DNA of 64,000 bases. It comes from Laccaria trichodermophora. Lineage: Eukaryota > Basidiomycota > Agaricomycetes > Agaricales > Hydnangiaceae. The notes under the pieces were generated by a model. The model was not told the origin of the DNA. It saw only the letters and a list, made by a program, of their open reading frames with translations, and made no database searches. Positions 10,132 through 22,321 of this stretch are shown piece after piece. Every line of letters starts with the position of its first letter. Position 1 is the first letter of the stretch. The stretch covers positions 1,364,001-1,428,000 of the forward strand of contig JACTVC010000012.1 of assembly GCA_018417955.1 (NCBI GenBank). The letters are read 5' to 3'. A program made the translations under genes and the position numbers.

Positions 10132-11660
10132 TCAATGAGCTTGTTTGTGGTTACCCGCAATGTACTCCGAGTGCCACCACTATGGGAGGAACGCAGAGTC
10201 AGAATTAAAGCACAGAGAGTCAAGTGCCGAGAACATACCTCAACCATGCGCCTGACGCCTTCCTCAACACCAACCTCTGGCTCGTACCCAAGTACCCTTC
10301 GAGCCTTTTCAATGTTATACCAGCGCGTAGCACAGCTGAATGTGACTTTGAATTTGGTGAAGGTCGGCTGCTTGCCTGTCAACCATCCAAACCACTCTGA
10401 TCCAGAAGCAGCAGCCATCCCAATCGGTTTGGGTAAGACGATGAGACCACGCTGTTTCCTGTGTCCGGGGAAGAAAGAATCTAAATGTCGCCAAACAGTC
10501 CGCGGGAAATCCCAGAAGTAGCAAGGTTCTCCATTTGTTATAAAAAAGACTTGGCCAGCAACTTGAAGAGGGGTTTTGTCAGGATGACGAAGCTTTTCAC
10601 GGTTGATACTCGCTTCTGAGAGTTGATCGTAGCGCGACCTGCCTACGGGCCGATTGTCAGTTCCTGGGTTGTTGAAGGCACTTTCAATTATGTCCCCGTT
10701 CGGAGGGCGTGTGACATAGGGGCCCAATGGTCGGGCTTCACATGTCGGTATCCGATGTTTTCCAGTTGACACGTCAATAGAGGTGAGAGGATGGTTAATA
10801 AGGCTCTGTTCTACAGAGTTCAATGGCGGCAAGTCGTCAACCGTCGAAGGTGCTTTTTCAAAGGCGGATATTGGTGGTGCTGGAGGTGGAATATCCAGCT
10901 TGTCGGCAGCGAGGATATGCGCACGGGCGACGTTGCCAACGTACGTCCAGTCGAAAAGATTGGTGTTATCGCCAACCTGGAAATGGGTCTGACCACGTTC
11001 GTAAACTTGGTACAAACCCGTCATAGCTTGACGATCTCCAGGTCTGCATAAATGTTAAAAATCAGGAGGGATTTTTGCGGTGGCAGACAGGCGTACCCGA
11101 AAATTCCTGCAGGCCTCAGAGCAACCGTCAATAAACCACCCTTCCCATTAGCTTCCAAAACCGCCTCCTCCGCTTTTGCCTTGGATTCATTGTATGCATC
11201 CATTGGGACTTCGGGGAATGGGAGACGCTCGTCGACACCGATGATGTCAGTGCCATTGAACACAACGCCAGCTGAGCTAGTGAAAACCAGCTTGCGCACT
11301 TTGCAAGCGACTGCTGCCGCAATGACAGCTTTTGTCCCATCTACGTTTACTTTGAAGTAAAGAGCAGCATCTGTGAGTCCCGCAGGGGGTGAAGCTGTGT
11401 GTATGATACATGTTGCACCGCTCTGCCAAATTGCGAATTAGCAGCTGGAAGAACTGAACGAGTGACTTGAAATATACTTTTCTGAGCGCCGCTGCTAGCT
11501 GGTCCTCGTCGGTAATGTCACCAGAATAAAACGGTACATCGTTGTAGCGTTGGACGATGTCAAATACCGAAACGATGTCCCCCCTGTCCAAGAGCTGTTG
11601 GACGATGTGCCGACCAACAAAACCGCTTCCTCCAATTACGAGATAAATATCTTTGGACAT
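10132..11660 (-). CDS. ERG26: Sterol-4-alpha-carboxylate 3-dehydrogenase (decarboxylating)
   Basis: Oxidises the 3-hydroxyl of 4-carboxysterols, causing decarboxylation during C4 demethylation in ergosterol synthesis at the ER. Four exons (11660-11478, 11422-11097, 11043-10239, 10179-10132) give 453 residues. Visible features: the Rossmann motif IGGSGFVGRHIV near residue 9; SSAGVVFNG; the catalytic YNESK (Tyr-x3-Lys); RPAGIFGPGDRQAM, spliced across exons 2 and 3; and the C-terminal ARRVLGYEPEVGVEEGVRRM. A proline-rich insertion of about 100 residues after the TYVGNVARAHILAADKL segment makes it longer than the yeast enzyme. The gene faces the borealin-like gene across 162 bases containing a CCACGTGA box. 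Confidence 0.92.
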
Positions 11661-11734
11661 GACGGTGGGAAGACAAGAAGTTGCTTGTGGACCGAATCGA
11701 ACGACACGTCCATATTTTTTTGGAGAGACGCGCC

Positions 11735-11742
11735 CCACGTGA
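11735..11742. promoter_or_regulatory. CCACGTGA E-box in the ERG26/borealin-like divergent promoter
   Basis: An E-box core (CACGTG at 11736-11741) preceded by CCC lies about 75 bases upstream of the ERG26 start and about 80 upstream of the borealin-like start. Such a core is bound by bHLH factors (Cbf1/USF or SREBP classes); which one acts here is not shown by the sequence. Confidence 0.4.
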
Positions 11743-11822
11743 CTTTCTCCATTCGTCGCGATTGACGTTCCTGTCACTGCGGCTGGTTTGTTTACTGAAG
11801 CTCCGGCGCCGTCTTCAACACC

Positions 11823-13336
11823 ATGGAAGCCCCGATGCCTAACAGAAAGTACAGCGACGAGGAGAAGCGTCAGCTTATTGCGAATCTTGATATTGAGGGT
11901 TGGTTCTTGCAACAACATTCTACGATTCTTTACAATTGATCATTTCTCAAGTCGCCCATCGCAGCAGACAGTTCGAGGCATGGCTCGCAGACCGTCTCGA
12001 AAACTTTACCATCCACCAGGAAGGCCAGGTGTCACGGATACCCAAACAAGTTCGTGGTATGTCGATGCGTGATTTTGGCGAGAAATATGGGGGAAATGTG
12101 CAGCTGGCACTGAGAGGATTTCAGAAGGAGAAGCTTGCTGCAGCTGGAGGGGATTCCAGCTTTACTGAAATTGACAAGAGCATGAGGAAGCGGAAGTGGG
12201 TGGCGAATCATGAGGCTGAGCTAGAGGGATCCAAGGACGCCGATTCTCATAGAGCCACAAAAAATGGTATGCATTATCTCGTTCTTTGTTTCAGTTTCCA
12301 CTTATCCGTCAAATGATTTATAGCTCGAATAACTTTAGCCTCCCCGAAAAAGACTATTCCAGGTTCGTCAACAGGCCCTGGGACTGCTCAACGAGCGCGT
12401 TTACTTGCAGCGGCGAATAAAACACCTGGCACAGTATGTCATGCGCTCTAACCAAATCTCATCTGCTAACACCTCTTCTAGTCGCGGACTATGGGGCGGG
12501 TACCGTCCTTTTCTAGTCCTCAGAAAGCACGACTTCCTTTGAACAACACTACAACAACTTATAATCCTCACTCACTATCACGACCCACTTCGCCCCTCAA
12601 ACACCCAACGAAGCCAACAAATACCACGCAACATAACCGTGTTCCATCGACCTCAACGTTTAAGCCATCCTTGATGCCCAAAACGCCTAAATATCCTCGC
12701 GCCGATGATACCACAACGGGCATGCGGCTTCCAAGGAAGGATGAAAGCATGCTCAGCGTTAACGGATCTCCCCTGGCAAATCCATATGAGTTTGGACTGG
12801 GGTGGTTCAAAGGGGTGGAAATGGGAGAATCTGGTTTAGAAGAGGAGGAAGACAGCGATGTGCAGATGAACGGTCTGGGCGCGACTCGGACACTGAAACG
12901 AACCAAAAGTAGTATCATCATCCGACGCAATCCTTCCGTGGCATTCCCACCTGGCCACAGCGGATTTCATTCACGCACGAACTCGCAAGCGAGCTTCTTC
13001 ACCGCGTCATCATCACAAACGTCGTCATCAACGCATTCCAGGGAAAATTCACAATCCATGCAACCTCAACCAGATCCCCAGCCCGTCTTTCGCTTCCCAT
13101 CTTCTCAACCCCACCTGGAAGCCACTCCTCGACCGATACCGAAACACGTCAGATCTTTCTCCGCGTTGGTGGCGATACCAACCAAGGACGGTCATCTTCT
13201 GGAATTTGACCCACTACAAACCTCTCCTGGTGCTCTTGACGCCCTTGAAGGTATTACTGATAGTGCAAAGAAACAAGCGAGAGTAGAAATGGGACGGCTC
13301 GTACAGGCCGCTGTCGATAAATGGAAAATCGGTTAG
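11823..13336 (+). CDS. Borealin N-terminal-domain protein (Nbl1-like chromosomal passenger subunit)
   Basis: Four exons (11823-11898, 11952-12266, 12324-12433, 12482-13336) give 451 residues. Residues 1-100 read YSDEEKRQLIANLDIEVAHR, then RQFEAWLADRLENFTIHQEG, then ISRIPK-like QVSRIPKQVRGMSMRDFGEK. These match the helical borealin N-terminal domain that forms the three-helix bundle with survivin and INCENP at centromeres. The remainder is low-complexity, Ser/Thr/Pro-rich and probably disordered, with many SP/TP sites (SRPTSPLKHPTKP) suited to mitotic kinases, ending in an amphipathic helix (ARVEMGRLVQAAVDKWKIG). The family call rests on the N-terminal domain only. Confidence 0.75.
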
Positions 13337-13677
13337 ATCACATCTGTTCCATCTTCTTGCTTTTGGACTTGTAGACACGTTCAGCACCGTTCGTCCATTC
13401 CTTTACTTTTGGCTTTCTATTCCTTTGCGCGACATATTTTAAACACAATCACCCAAGACTTCCTGCTGTGCACTCTGTCTACACGCATGTAATAATAGTT
13501 AAACAATGAGTTCTGATTTCAGTTACTTATACCCATCAAAAAGAATTTCCAAGCGAGCTGCTCGGCATTGCTGACTATTCCTGTTGCGTACTTTGACAAG
13601 GGGCGATAGCTCCTTTATAGTAACATGCCTGTTGGGGTGTAGACTGTACTACGGTGAGTACAGGTATAGATAAGAGA
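13337..13677. other. Convergent 3' flanks of the borealin-like gene and POP1
   Basis: No coding frame is supported. If POP1 has an extra terminal exon it would lie here, because a GTCAGT donor overlaps its present stop region near 13690. Confidence 0.5.
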
Positions 13678-16635
13678 TCAAGCAACTGACCGGTTAGTCT
13701 GCAGTCTCAATTCAAAAAATCGAGTAACCGGGATTGTTCCAATAGCAAAGCCTTGGCCCCTTGAGAGCGAGAAATGACCAGTGGTGACATATCCTATGAC
13801 TGACTCTTCTGGAGGAACAATTTCCGCCAGCTGTGATACACTGAGTATCAAATCGGACTCCAAAAATAGATTACCTAGACTAACCTCCAACTCCTCCGGC
13901 GTTTCCTCCTCGGGATCCGTTGCGCTCGTTGTGAACCTCTGAAGAAGCCTCTCCCATCGTCTTGCTTCGTCGTCTCCAACAGAGTAAATTATCGATAAGT
14001 CTTCTGGTGCACCCCTCGAGCACATGATCAACTTGACGTTAACTAAAGCCCCCTGGAGAAGATCCGCTGCTTTCAGGTCCACAGAGAAAGGTTCCTGCGA
14101 CCGCTTCAGCCGTAGTCTGCCCATCTCCGAAAGAAGGTAAGCACTAGGGTTAAACACCTTGGATGCACTCTCCAGTATTTTCTGCGCTTCAGATCCGCGT
14201 AGCAGCCATGGTTTAACATTTTTCTGGACATCGTCTTTGTCGGCAACTTCCATATCTCTTTGAGTGGTAACGAGGTCCTCTTCCTCCCCGCGTTCTTGTG
14301 GGTCTCTTTGAAGGCCAAGAAGTGTCGCCCAGTCAACTTTCCATGGACTTGTCGTACCTAGCTTGTCGTAGTTGACTCGTTTCGCTGGCGGTTTCCGCTC
14401 CCAAGACTCTCTTTCCTGCTTCTCCCGATCTATGGAGTAAGTCATGTACGCAGCAGTGAACGGATAGTCCCGAGGGAAGTACAAAGTGCTTGCTTCATAG
14501 GCTTGAGTTTGACGTTCCCTTTGACCAGCCACTCGCGTGCCGGTGAAAATCAGTGAGCTAAAAAATGCCATCGACCACCCAGCAGGAACGATCAATGTCC
14601 ATCCATGAAGAGCCTGACTATCAGAGCCGCTGGATTGTGCCTCTAAGGTGCGTTGGATAAGCAGGACGGGAATGCGGTCGTCCTGGCGTAATGGGTTCAA
14701 CGGGGTTCCAGGGATAGTGTTCTAAGGATGTAAGGCGATGTAAGGAACCCTGACCACAGCAAACCATGACACAATTACCTTGGAACGGCGCTCGTCAAGT
14801 TCTTTCTTTTTGTAACGAGGTTTTGCCAATGCATCCCGTATAGACTCATCCCAAATCTCGCTGCTGGCAAGTGTCGACGAAGGGAAAACAACACTGCCCA
14901 GTCCAGACGTATTGGGCTTACATTTCGCGTCCTTTGGAGGAAAACTTAACATTTCTATAAGCCCTCGTTCCGTAGTCACACAAATTGACTTACTTCAGTC
15001 GTGGATCATCGACCTTGAAGCCAACGATCATTCCTCGAGGAAGGGAACCAGCAGTTTGCAAGTTGGTTAGAGAGGACCAAAACTAATCCTTGTCAAGCTT
15101 TACCCCGAGGTGATATTGGTTGACAAACCTTGCGAAAATCTTCTGTCTTCTCATGGGAGGCAGGACTCAGTGAACCTTTAATGACCTGACTCGCCTTGGG
15201 ACCCATGATTTCAAAGGCGTTAATTCGGTCCTTCAAATCATTGATCTCGACGTTGACATCCTTTGCCAGAGAATTATTTGACTTGTATTTAGACAAAATT
15301 TGCGAAGCGACTGTTTTCAGATTGGCAAGGACTTCGTTCTGAGCGGACGGGTGAAAGCGTAACCAGACTGTCCTCATCTCTTCCAAGGGCGCGACAGGAA
15401 GCTCGGAAGTTTGTTGTTTTCCAGTCTTTTTGCTCTTTCCCACAAGGGGCGCTGCAACTTGAGATTCCTCTTGGATCGCATTCGCTGTTGGTCGCCAGAT
15501 GATGGTTATGGGTGCAATTAAAGCAAAAGGGTAACCTCCCGGTTCATATAAATGAGTTTCGAGAGTACGCGAGCCACCCAAACATCTTCCCAAGTCAGAA
15601 AGGGGTCGAAGAAATCAAACCTGACCTACCGTTTGGATCCCGGTCCTGGCCCTTGAGGGTCACAAGACAACTCTAGCATTGATATTAGTATCTCTTGGGG
15701 GCCTCGCATTTCCACTAGAAAATAATAAGAGGCATCGTGAAGTATGGAACCATGCACGGATGCTCGATGAGAAGGACGGTAAGCTTTTTCGGTTGGATGC
15801 ACGGCCTAATGAAAGAGGTTCGGATGCATCCCATCTGCGAGAAGGACAGAAAACGAACCAAACGGTAACCCCACATGTCGCTCATTTTCATGCGCTTGGC
15901 ATGCCAAAGATGCGTTTCGAGCCAGGTTTTATCGCCTGCCTGAGTTAATTAGTTTCGACAACCATCCGCAATGTTTTGACGAACGTTGTCGACTCAAAAA
16001 CTTGTCCGTTTGACTAATCTGTTTGGATTTACCGCGTTTGGGCATTGAACCAAGGGATTTTTTTCGTATTGGATCCATCTGCCAATGTATCTCAAACATT
16101 GTTGTTCGCAGAAAAGGTAGTAAGGAGAACACACCTCAGCGCGTGCTTTATCCCGAAGCTTCAATGGTACACGTCGTACATCGTGACTCGCCGCTCGCCG
16201 CCGAAGGTGCCTTGGCAAAGCTTGCCACGCTCTCTGTGTCGAGCTTGAACTATAAGATATTCAGTGACGTGATATATCCGTGGGTAGGAATCTTCTAACT
16301 TCGCCGTTTTCATGGCCTTTTGCATAGCATCAATTTCGAAGGCTCGTGCCTAAAATCGGGTTCAGCACAGAAGGTTCTAGGAGCTCCAGCGGTCTAAGGT
16401 ACCTCAACAAACTTCTCAACGTCGATAGCACTGGGTAACCCTGTCATACCATAAACATATAGCGCCAGAATGATACTCGGAAATAAAAACACGTACTGCT
16501 CATAGGCACAGACGGGCCAGGAGTCGCATCCGATTGGGACTGCACTTCAATCGTGCGAGCAGCCGTTAACTTGACTTTCTTCCTCTCGCGACCTGTCAAT
16601 TCTTCCCCCGCATTGTCCTTGCGCTTTGGAGCCAT
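13678..16635 (-). CDS. POP1: POP1, large protein subunit of RNase P and RNase MRP
   Basis: Scaffold subunit for tRNA 5' maturation and rRNA processing. Eleven exons (16635-16497, 16440-16403, 16349-16300, 16249-16135, 16078-15985, 15935-15859, 15805-15630, 15585-15129, 15082-14994, 14944-14779, 14721-13678) give 814 residues. Diagnostic parts are the N-terminal basic POP1 motif LPRHLRRRAASHDVRRVPLK, KTWLETHLWHAKRMKMSDMW, HPTEKAYRPSHRASVHGSIL, the POPLD domain (LHGWTLIVPAGWSMAFFSSL, then LYFPRDYPFTAAYM) and the C-terminal GYVTTGHFSLSRGQGFAIG. An in-frame ATG at 16656 would add MPRKRGR. The last codons run through a possible GT donor near 13690, so the extreme C terminus may differ. The gene shares a 268-base promoter with the mitochondrial coiled-coil gene. 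Confidence 0.92.
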
Positions 16636-16757
16636 CCTTCCTCTCTTCCGAGGCAAGCTTCACGGGCTTTGACGAGCACTTCAATTTGAATTTGATTGCA
16701 GGTGAGAGTTCCCTTTGAGTTTGAAACTTGTTCATTGAATGCAATATTGCACCTCCG

Positions 16758-16765
16758 TCACGTGA
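16758..16765. promoter_or_regulatory. TCACGTGA palindrome in the POP1/16904 divergent promoter
   Basis: A perfect 8-base palindrome lies midway between the two divergent starts (16635 and 16904). The same sequence occurs in two other divergent promoters of this window. It is a consensus-type bHLH (Cbf1/USF) site. Confidence 0.5.
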
Positions 16766-16903
16766 GTGCGGAAACAATCGTGAGCTCAACATCTTCGGTG
16801 TTGCAGCTGCTGCTAAACCTAGTTATCAGAAAACTAGCAAGCTTTGAGTGTCTTGACACGGCCTTTGCAAGGAAGGCCTTCCATTTGCTAAGCACTAGCC
16901 GCC

Positions 16904-17736
16904 ATGGTGTCTTGTCTTCGTTTGTCCTTTGTTGCTCGAACACTCCACCACGTTCCGAAAAACCGATGCTTCTCGTCAACGCGAAGAGTAATGGCTGAGA
17001 CGACTTCTGAATCGAATGTTGGAACAGTCGTGACGCAGAAAAAGCCAATTGGTGGCTTTCGTGGGGGGTATGTCGTTCCGCGTTTTTTTAGTGTCGAAAA
17101 TCCGTTCCGCTTGAGTAACATCCATCTTCACCCAGGATTGTCGGATTCCTCTTTGGCTTCTCCTTGGCGTCGTCCTTCGCTGCATACCACTTATTAGAAG
17201 AATACCAGAAAGCTTCTGCTGCTTTGCACGAGAGCGTAGAGGAGCTTAAACTCAGCACTGAGAAGGTACCCGTTTAGAGCCGTACTCAGAAATGGATCTG
17301 ACATTATTTTTGTACGGTCGTTCTTTCTCAGGTTTCAGCGCATGTTAGGCGCATAGAGGCCGTCGAAAAGGACTTGAAAGCTCTATCCGACGCGTCCGCG
17401 TCTAAAGACGACATTTCTCGTTTCAGAGCGGAGGTGAAGAAACTTTATGATGGTCTGAACGTTGGTCAGTTGTCCAGTTATAACTACTCCTCAGACTTCT
17501 TCTCATGGTTATTCTAGACTTTTTGGATTTGCGGTCCCATGTATGGGGAATTCGTACGTCGTCTATGATCCTGCCTTGGCCCCATTGACCTTCTCTGAAC
17601 AGAACAAGATGTTCATAAACTAGCCAAAAAAGATTCGACATCAGTACGTATATGATATCCGAGTTAGTCAAGGTTTATCAAAGGCCCACCCACGCTTAAT
17701 TGTTCTTGTGTTGAGACTTCCGGCGGAGAAACATAG
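16904..17736 (+). CDS. Mitochondrial single-pass coiled-coil protein of unknown function
   Basis: Six exons (16904-17067, 17136-17265, 17332-17464, 17518-17553, 17603-17643, 17716-17736) give 174 residues. Residues 1-30 form a basic, acid-free mitochondrial presequence (MVSCLRLSFVARTLHHVPK, then FSSTRR). A glycine-rich membrane segment follows (GGFRGGIVGFLFGFSLASSF), then a heptad-like helix (HLLEEYQKASAALHESVEEL and IEAVEKDLKALSDASASKDD). This architecture recurs in uncharacterised fungal inner-membrane proteins. The last exon (TSGGET and stop) is inferred from a GTACGT donor; without it the frame stops at 17655. Confidence 0.7.
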
Positions 17737-18495
17737 AAAGATCCAGACTATGGATTGTGAATGGAGCATTTAATCATGTTCATTTCCGTCATGAGCTTTC
17801 TTGACCTCCTAGCAATAGGCGTTTAACCTTCAGCTTCAAAGCTTCGACCCTCAAGCCAATTTAAAAATTCTCTTCGTGCTTACCATGATCGTGGTGCCCG
17901 TAACTTTAACCGTCCTTGCCAACCCCACAGTTCCAGACAGTTCCTCGAAACTTGTTGATTTAAGCTCATGAAATCAAAGAGCTTCATCAGAGAGCGTAGC
18001 CTGTGGCTTTGGCTATTGAGAGCTCGTGGCTACTGACTACAGTTGATCCCGAACAATTGAAATGAGTATTTTGTTTCTCTCCAGATTACATAGTACCAAA
18101 CTTGTACTTGACTCTCAATATCCCATCCACAAGCCATAATGCATAGTCCCTCAAACTCAGTGACTCCAAACGTTGCGTCCACTGGCGACCACGAGACAGA
18201 CAAAAGATGTTCAAACCAAGACCTTGATGGGGGTTACGATGGGTGTCCTGAGAAATAGCAACCAGTTGACGTGCAGCTACCTATAAGAACGACTTTATCT
18301 GAACTTTGTTTCGCTTATCCTTGTGACTTTCTTTTCTTTGCCACTCAAGACAGGTTCTTGTCGGATTTTCTTCATCGGTTGGTCTTCCTCTCTCAAGTTC
18401 AGAAAATGCATGTTGCCAATCCATTGAGCAGCTTTTTGACCCGCTTTCTTTGAAATTCGTTGCTGGCAATCGCTTCTGTCCTTCCTGTCCTCGAA
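17737..18495. other. Intergenic, upstream region of the secreted protein
   Basis: A stretch of 759 bases with no supported gene. Small frames around 18271-18469 on both strands overlap each other and have no splice or motif support. Confidence 0.5.
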
Positions 18496-19884
18496 ATGGC
18501 CTTCAAGAGTTCTTCCACTTTGTTTTACTTTTTATTCATCTGCGGAGGCCTTGCACTCCCACTGGTTCGCCGCGAAGTCCCGCAAGGTTCGTTCGCCAAG
18601 ACCGACTTTTTCACCCTGCGTGTTGCTTACCCTCTGCTTCATTGGCAGAGCATTCGCATGAGCCGTTTTTAACGTCTGTTCGGGCCAGCCTTGCATTGAA
18701 CAACCCTGCTGGAATTGTTGATCCTGTTTTCGGTCTTCTTGGCAATGCGGCTGCCGCAGGTGGGGCCGGCAAGATAACTGTATTGAAACTCATCTGTTCA
18801 TCTTTATTTCAGCTAACGGGGCTTATTAGGATGTAACCTGTCTTCAACAAGCAACAGCCGATCAGGCCTTCACAAACGCCAAAAAAGCTGGTAACATCCA
18901 AGCCCAAGTCGATGCATTGATTTACCGTGCTTTGGAGCGTAATTCCGGGAAAGTTGGGCTCGCCACTGATCTTTGCACAAGCATCGAGGCAGTAAACCCA
19001 GAGGTCGCAGCTATTCACCAGCATCAGGTTTGTGACATATGCGTAAACGTTTAAATTGTCTTCACAAATTGAAAAGGACCCTGCTTCACAAAACGCAACA
19101 GCCATCAATCGAGTCATTACTTTTGAGCTTGCGAGGCAAATTGCTGCCATCGGAGGCAATCCCCAGGACGCACTCAAAGCGGGAACTTTTCAACCCGGAA
19201 GTCTTGATGACAACACTGGGAAGGGCAATACATGCGACGATGCCAATGATGCAGCGGGGTGTATATTCTCTCAGGGTTTGCTGGTGCCCGACGCGACGGC
19301 GGCTGAAATAAATGTTGCCGTCGCGGGTGCTGCACCAGTTGATGGTGCTACTCCAAGCACGGCATCGGGCAGTTCCTCCATCCCCATCGCAACTTGTCCT
19401 CCTGGTATTGCAGTTCCATTAAGTAGTGTTCTCGCCGCTCACTGTATGTGTTGCCAGCCTCCACAGTGACCGTGACAGTCTCGATTAGTTCAACGGGAAC
19501 CGCACCGTAAGCCATCCTTTTGACTTACGTCTTACAAGGCTGACTGACACATCATCTTCAACAGATCAACCGCAGCCACCTTGAGTCTCGAAAACCTTCA
19601 GAAGTTCAATGGTTCCCGTGAGTATGTCCTTGTTAAGCTGATCTGACGCTGACGAAAAACCAGTCGGTCGCGCTGCTGCGCCTGCCGTCACTCCTGGTGG
19701 ACGCGGATTCGTGGTAGCAAGTTCTGATAGTTTCCTCAATCTACCTGCAGCGCTAGGACGTTCTTGCGATATTCAACACAATAATTGCGCGAATGTGGCA
19801 AATTCGGCATCTGGTCGGGGAGCTGGCCTTACTGTCGGTCAATGCGACCAACAGAATGATGCTTGCCATTCAATCATTGCGTAG
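18496..19884 (+). CDS. Secreted protein built from two Agaricomycete-type modules
   Basis: Seven exons (18496-18586, 18649-18779, 18830-19027, 19077-19404, 19458-19506, 19565-19617, 19664-19884) give 356 residues. A signal peptide (STLFYFLFICGGLALPLVRR) ends near residue 26. Module one, about residues 40-220, has CLQQATADQAFTNAKKAG, then NPEVAAIHQHQDPASQNATA and GKGNTCDDANDAAGCIFSQG, a mostly helical secreted domain common in mushroom genomes and lacking a known function. A Ser/Thr-rich linker follows. Module two has RSCDIQHNNCANVANSASG, then GQCDQQNDACHSI, a short four-cysteine domain also seen alone or at the ends of other basidiomycete secreted proteins. A cell-wall or extracellular role is inferred. 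Confidence 0.75.
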
Positions 19885-20202
19885 AGGGACGAAGGACTAC
19901 AAGCGGACGCATTACCTCAATGTACACGTAAACCAGTTTTTAATTGACTATCTGTGGCAGAACAGCAGACGACATGGGCAGTTGCGGCACTCCAACTCTT
20001 TGAAAAGATTAGCAATGTTTACATGCTTCGTATGGTAAGTCTGCTACAAGTTTTGCCACTCCTGCGAGAAACCACCGCCGCTTTTTAATGAGATCCTGTG
20101 GAGTTATTATATGATTCTCACTTCCTACGGTTCAGTTGTATCAGATTTGTTTTCGGCGTACTGTGGTCGCATCAATCAGAGAAATGCCAGGAGGAGGGTA
20201 TC

Positions 20203-22321
20203 TTAACCTACCCGAGCTTCATGCCATGGCTGAGATGAAAAGCATGTAGTGAGTATCGTTCGGTAGGAGCATCAGTGGAAAGGAAAAGGCTCACCGCTAC
20301 ATCGTCATCAGCGAGAGGGGGAGCCTTGCTTCCAGTAGGATCATCATTATCATGCTCATTTGTATGCGAGACCTCAAGCTTGGTATCCACAACATCATAG
20401 CGATTACTCTGAGGAACGCTGGTAGATTGGGATGTTGAATCCGTCTTGCGTGACGAGAGGGCTGTTTTCCCATGGACGTGGTGCACTTCACGAGAGTTGA
20501 GCCTGCCGTCGACCAGACATTTGATGAGAGTCAAAATCGAGTAGGATCGTCGGAACGCACAGTGTCAACAGACTGTTAATAAACACTAGAAACCAAGTCA
20601 GTAGACAACAGACGCATAAGGAAAAGTTGACACACATTTACTTGCAACGAGATAGAAGGGCATCCAGACCGCCTTATTCGGCATTGTTGAAAACTTCGGA
20701 AAAAGTTAAGCACAGAGCGTATCACACTAAGGGAAGGACAGACGGAGAAAAAAAGTCCAAATTGAACAATGGTGGCTGCGCATCCTCGAGCACAAAAATA
20801 TGTGATAAAGTCTTCATACAAGGCAGTAAAGTCAAGCCTGCGAGCAGAAGTGAATTTCAGTCACGTGTAGAACTGTGGCAAAACTGGTCGGACGTACGGG
20901 TGAATAGCCACATCCTGAGTAGATTTCGAATAGAAACAGAGAGCACAGAAGGTCACGAACCCGGCCACAGCAGAGAGAGCTTGACCACTGGCGATGACCC
21001 CTTTAACGCCATGAACTGCCAGGGAAGCAAATTCGTGATTCTCCGAACTGGAATTTGTGGACAGTTAAAAGATGTTGCGAACGATAGCAAAGTGGGATTA
21101 ACATTTTTGCAGTAAAAGCTATTTTTCCCCGTAAGCTCGTCAGTGAGAACTCTGGGCACAAAAAAACCCACCAAGTCCCAGTGCTGTACGTATATTTGTC
21201 AATAACAGTAATAAAAGAGCAATGAAGAAAGGATCTCACCAAATGCAACTGTTGAAATGAATGCCTAAATACGTCATCAACGGTGAGAGGTGGTAGGACG
21301 GTCGAGGTCGGTAAGCCTCACCAAAGCACCTGATAAGAAGGCATTCTTGCTGACTAGATAATATAATGGAACTTATTTTTGGATCGCGCTGAAGCCTATA
21401 TACATATACTGACCAGTCCAAATATGAGCGGAGTAAAACCTTGATGCCAAATAAGTCCTCTTGAACGAGAAAAAGAAGAAATCGACATACATTTGCACGA
21501 TGAAAACTGCCACAATCTGTGTCCTTGAAAATAAGTCCAACATTTTGATACCGAATTATGACATACAGAAAGACCAATTGCAGCCTATTTTGGTGGACCT
21601 GTGTCATTCAGATGAGGATGGCGAAAGAGAAAGTTGCGTACACAATAAGTACTACATGACCGTAAGAACGTTGCACGCATATAAAATAGATGTCACGTAC
21701 TGAGTAGCATTGATTAGACCGAATGTGAATGGATATAAAAGCACAAGATGATGATACAGACTCCAAACAGAGTAAGTTGCTTCCACAGCACATGTCAGTG
21801 GAACGTTGGAACTCACGCGTGAGATGCTGTCCAGAAAAAAAAACATAAGAATCTCACGTCAATAACGACATTGGCACACACTTAAAATCGAAGTCACTGT
21901 ATCCAAAAAGCTGGAAACCGCTGTGAGTGGGCGCTTGTCCCCCGACTTTGTTATATTGAAACGCACAACAAAGAAGCCACCTGACAAGGTACAACGTAAG
22001 AAGACAAGACACGAGACGGTATTTGAGGTGTGCCTTACCGTAAATTTAATCGTCCAATGATCAAAAGGATATCGAAAGAAATAGTCATAGCTTTCTGGAC
22101 TTGGCCTCAGCCTATGCAATCTCTGCTACAGACAAGAGATTTCGTACGAAAGAATGTGAATCCATATGCGATCGTTGCCACGATGTAGCCTGCACTACCG
22201 ATTTAGTACCAACAAGTTGACTGTGAGCAGTGGACATACCAACGAAAAGTACTCCAAGGGAGCTCTCCAGCTCCTTCAAGGTTAGCACCACAGCACCGGG
22301 AGGGAGTTCAATTCCAGACAT
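20203..22321 (-). CDS. DUF6534-type multi-pass membrane protein
   Basis: Starts at 22321 with MSGIELPPGAVVLTLKELES and is split into about eight or nine exons. Recovered pieces in order: GYIVATIAYGFTFF joined to QSYDYFFRYPFDHWTIKFT (acceptor near 22096); an EATYSVWSLYHHLVLLYPFT loop; GVKGVIASGQALSAVAGFV; MPNKAVWMPFYLVAS; then FINSLLTL joined by a 53-base intron to LNSREVHHVHGKT. It ends in a hydrophilic tail with stop TAA at 20205-20203. The YDYFFRYPFDHW-type loop and the terminal NSLLTLLNSRE motif are hallmarks of the large DUF6534/6533 seven-helix families of Agaricomycetes. Function unknown. Some middle exons are not resolved. Confidence 0.75.
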
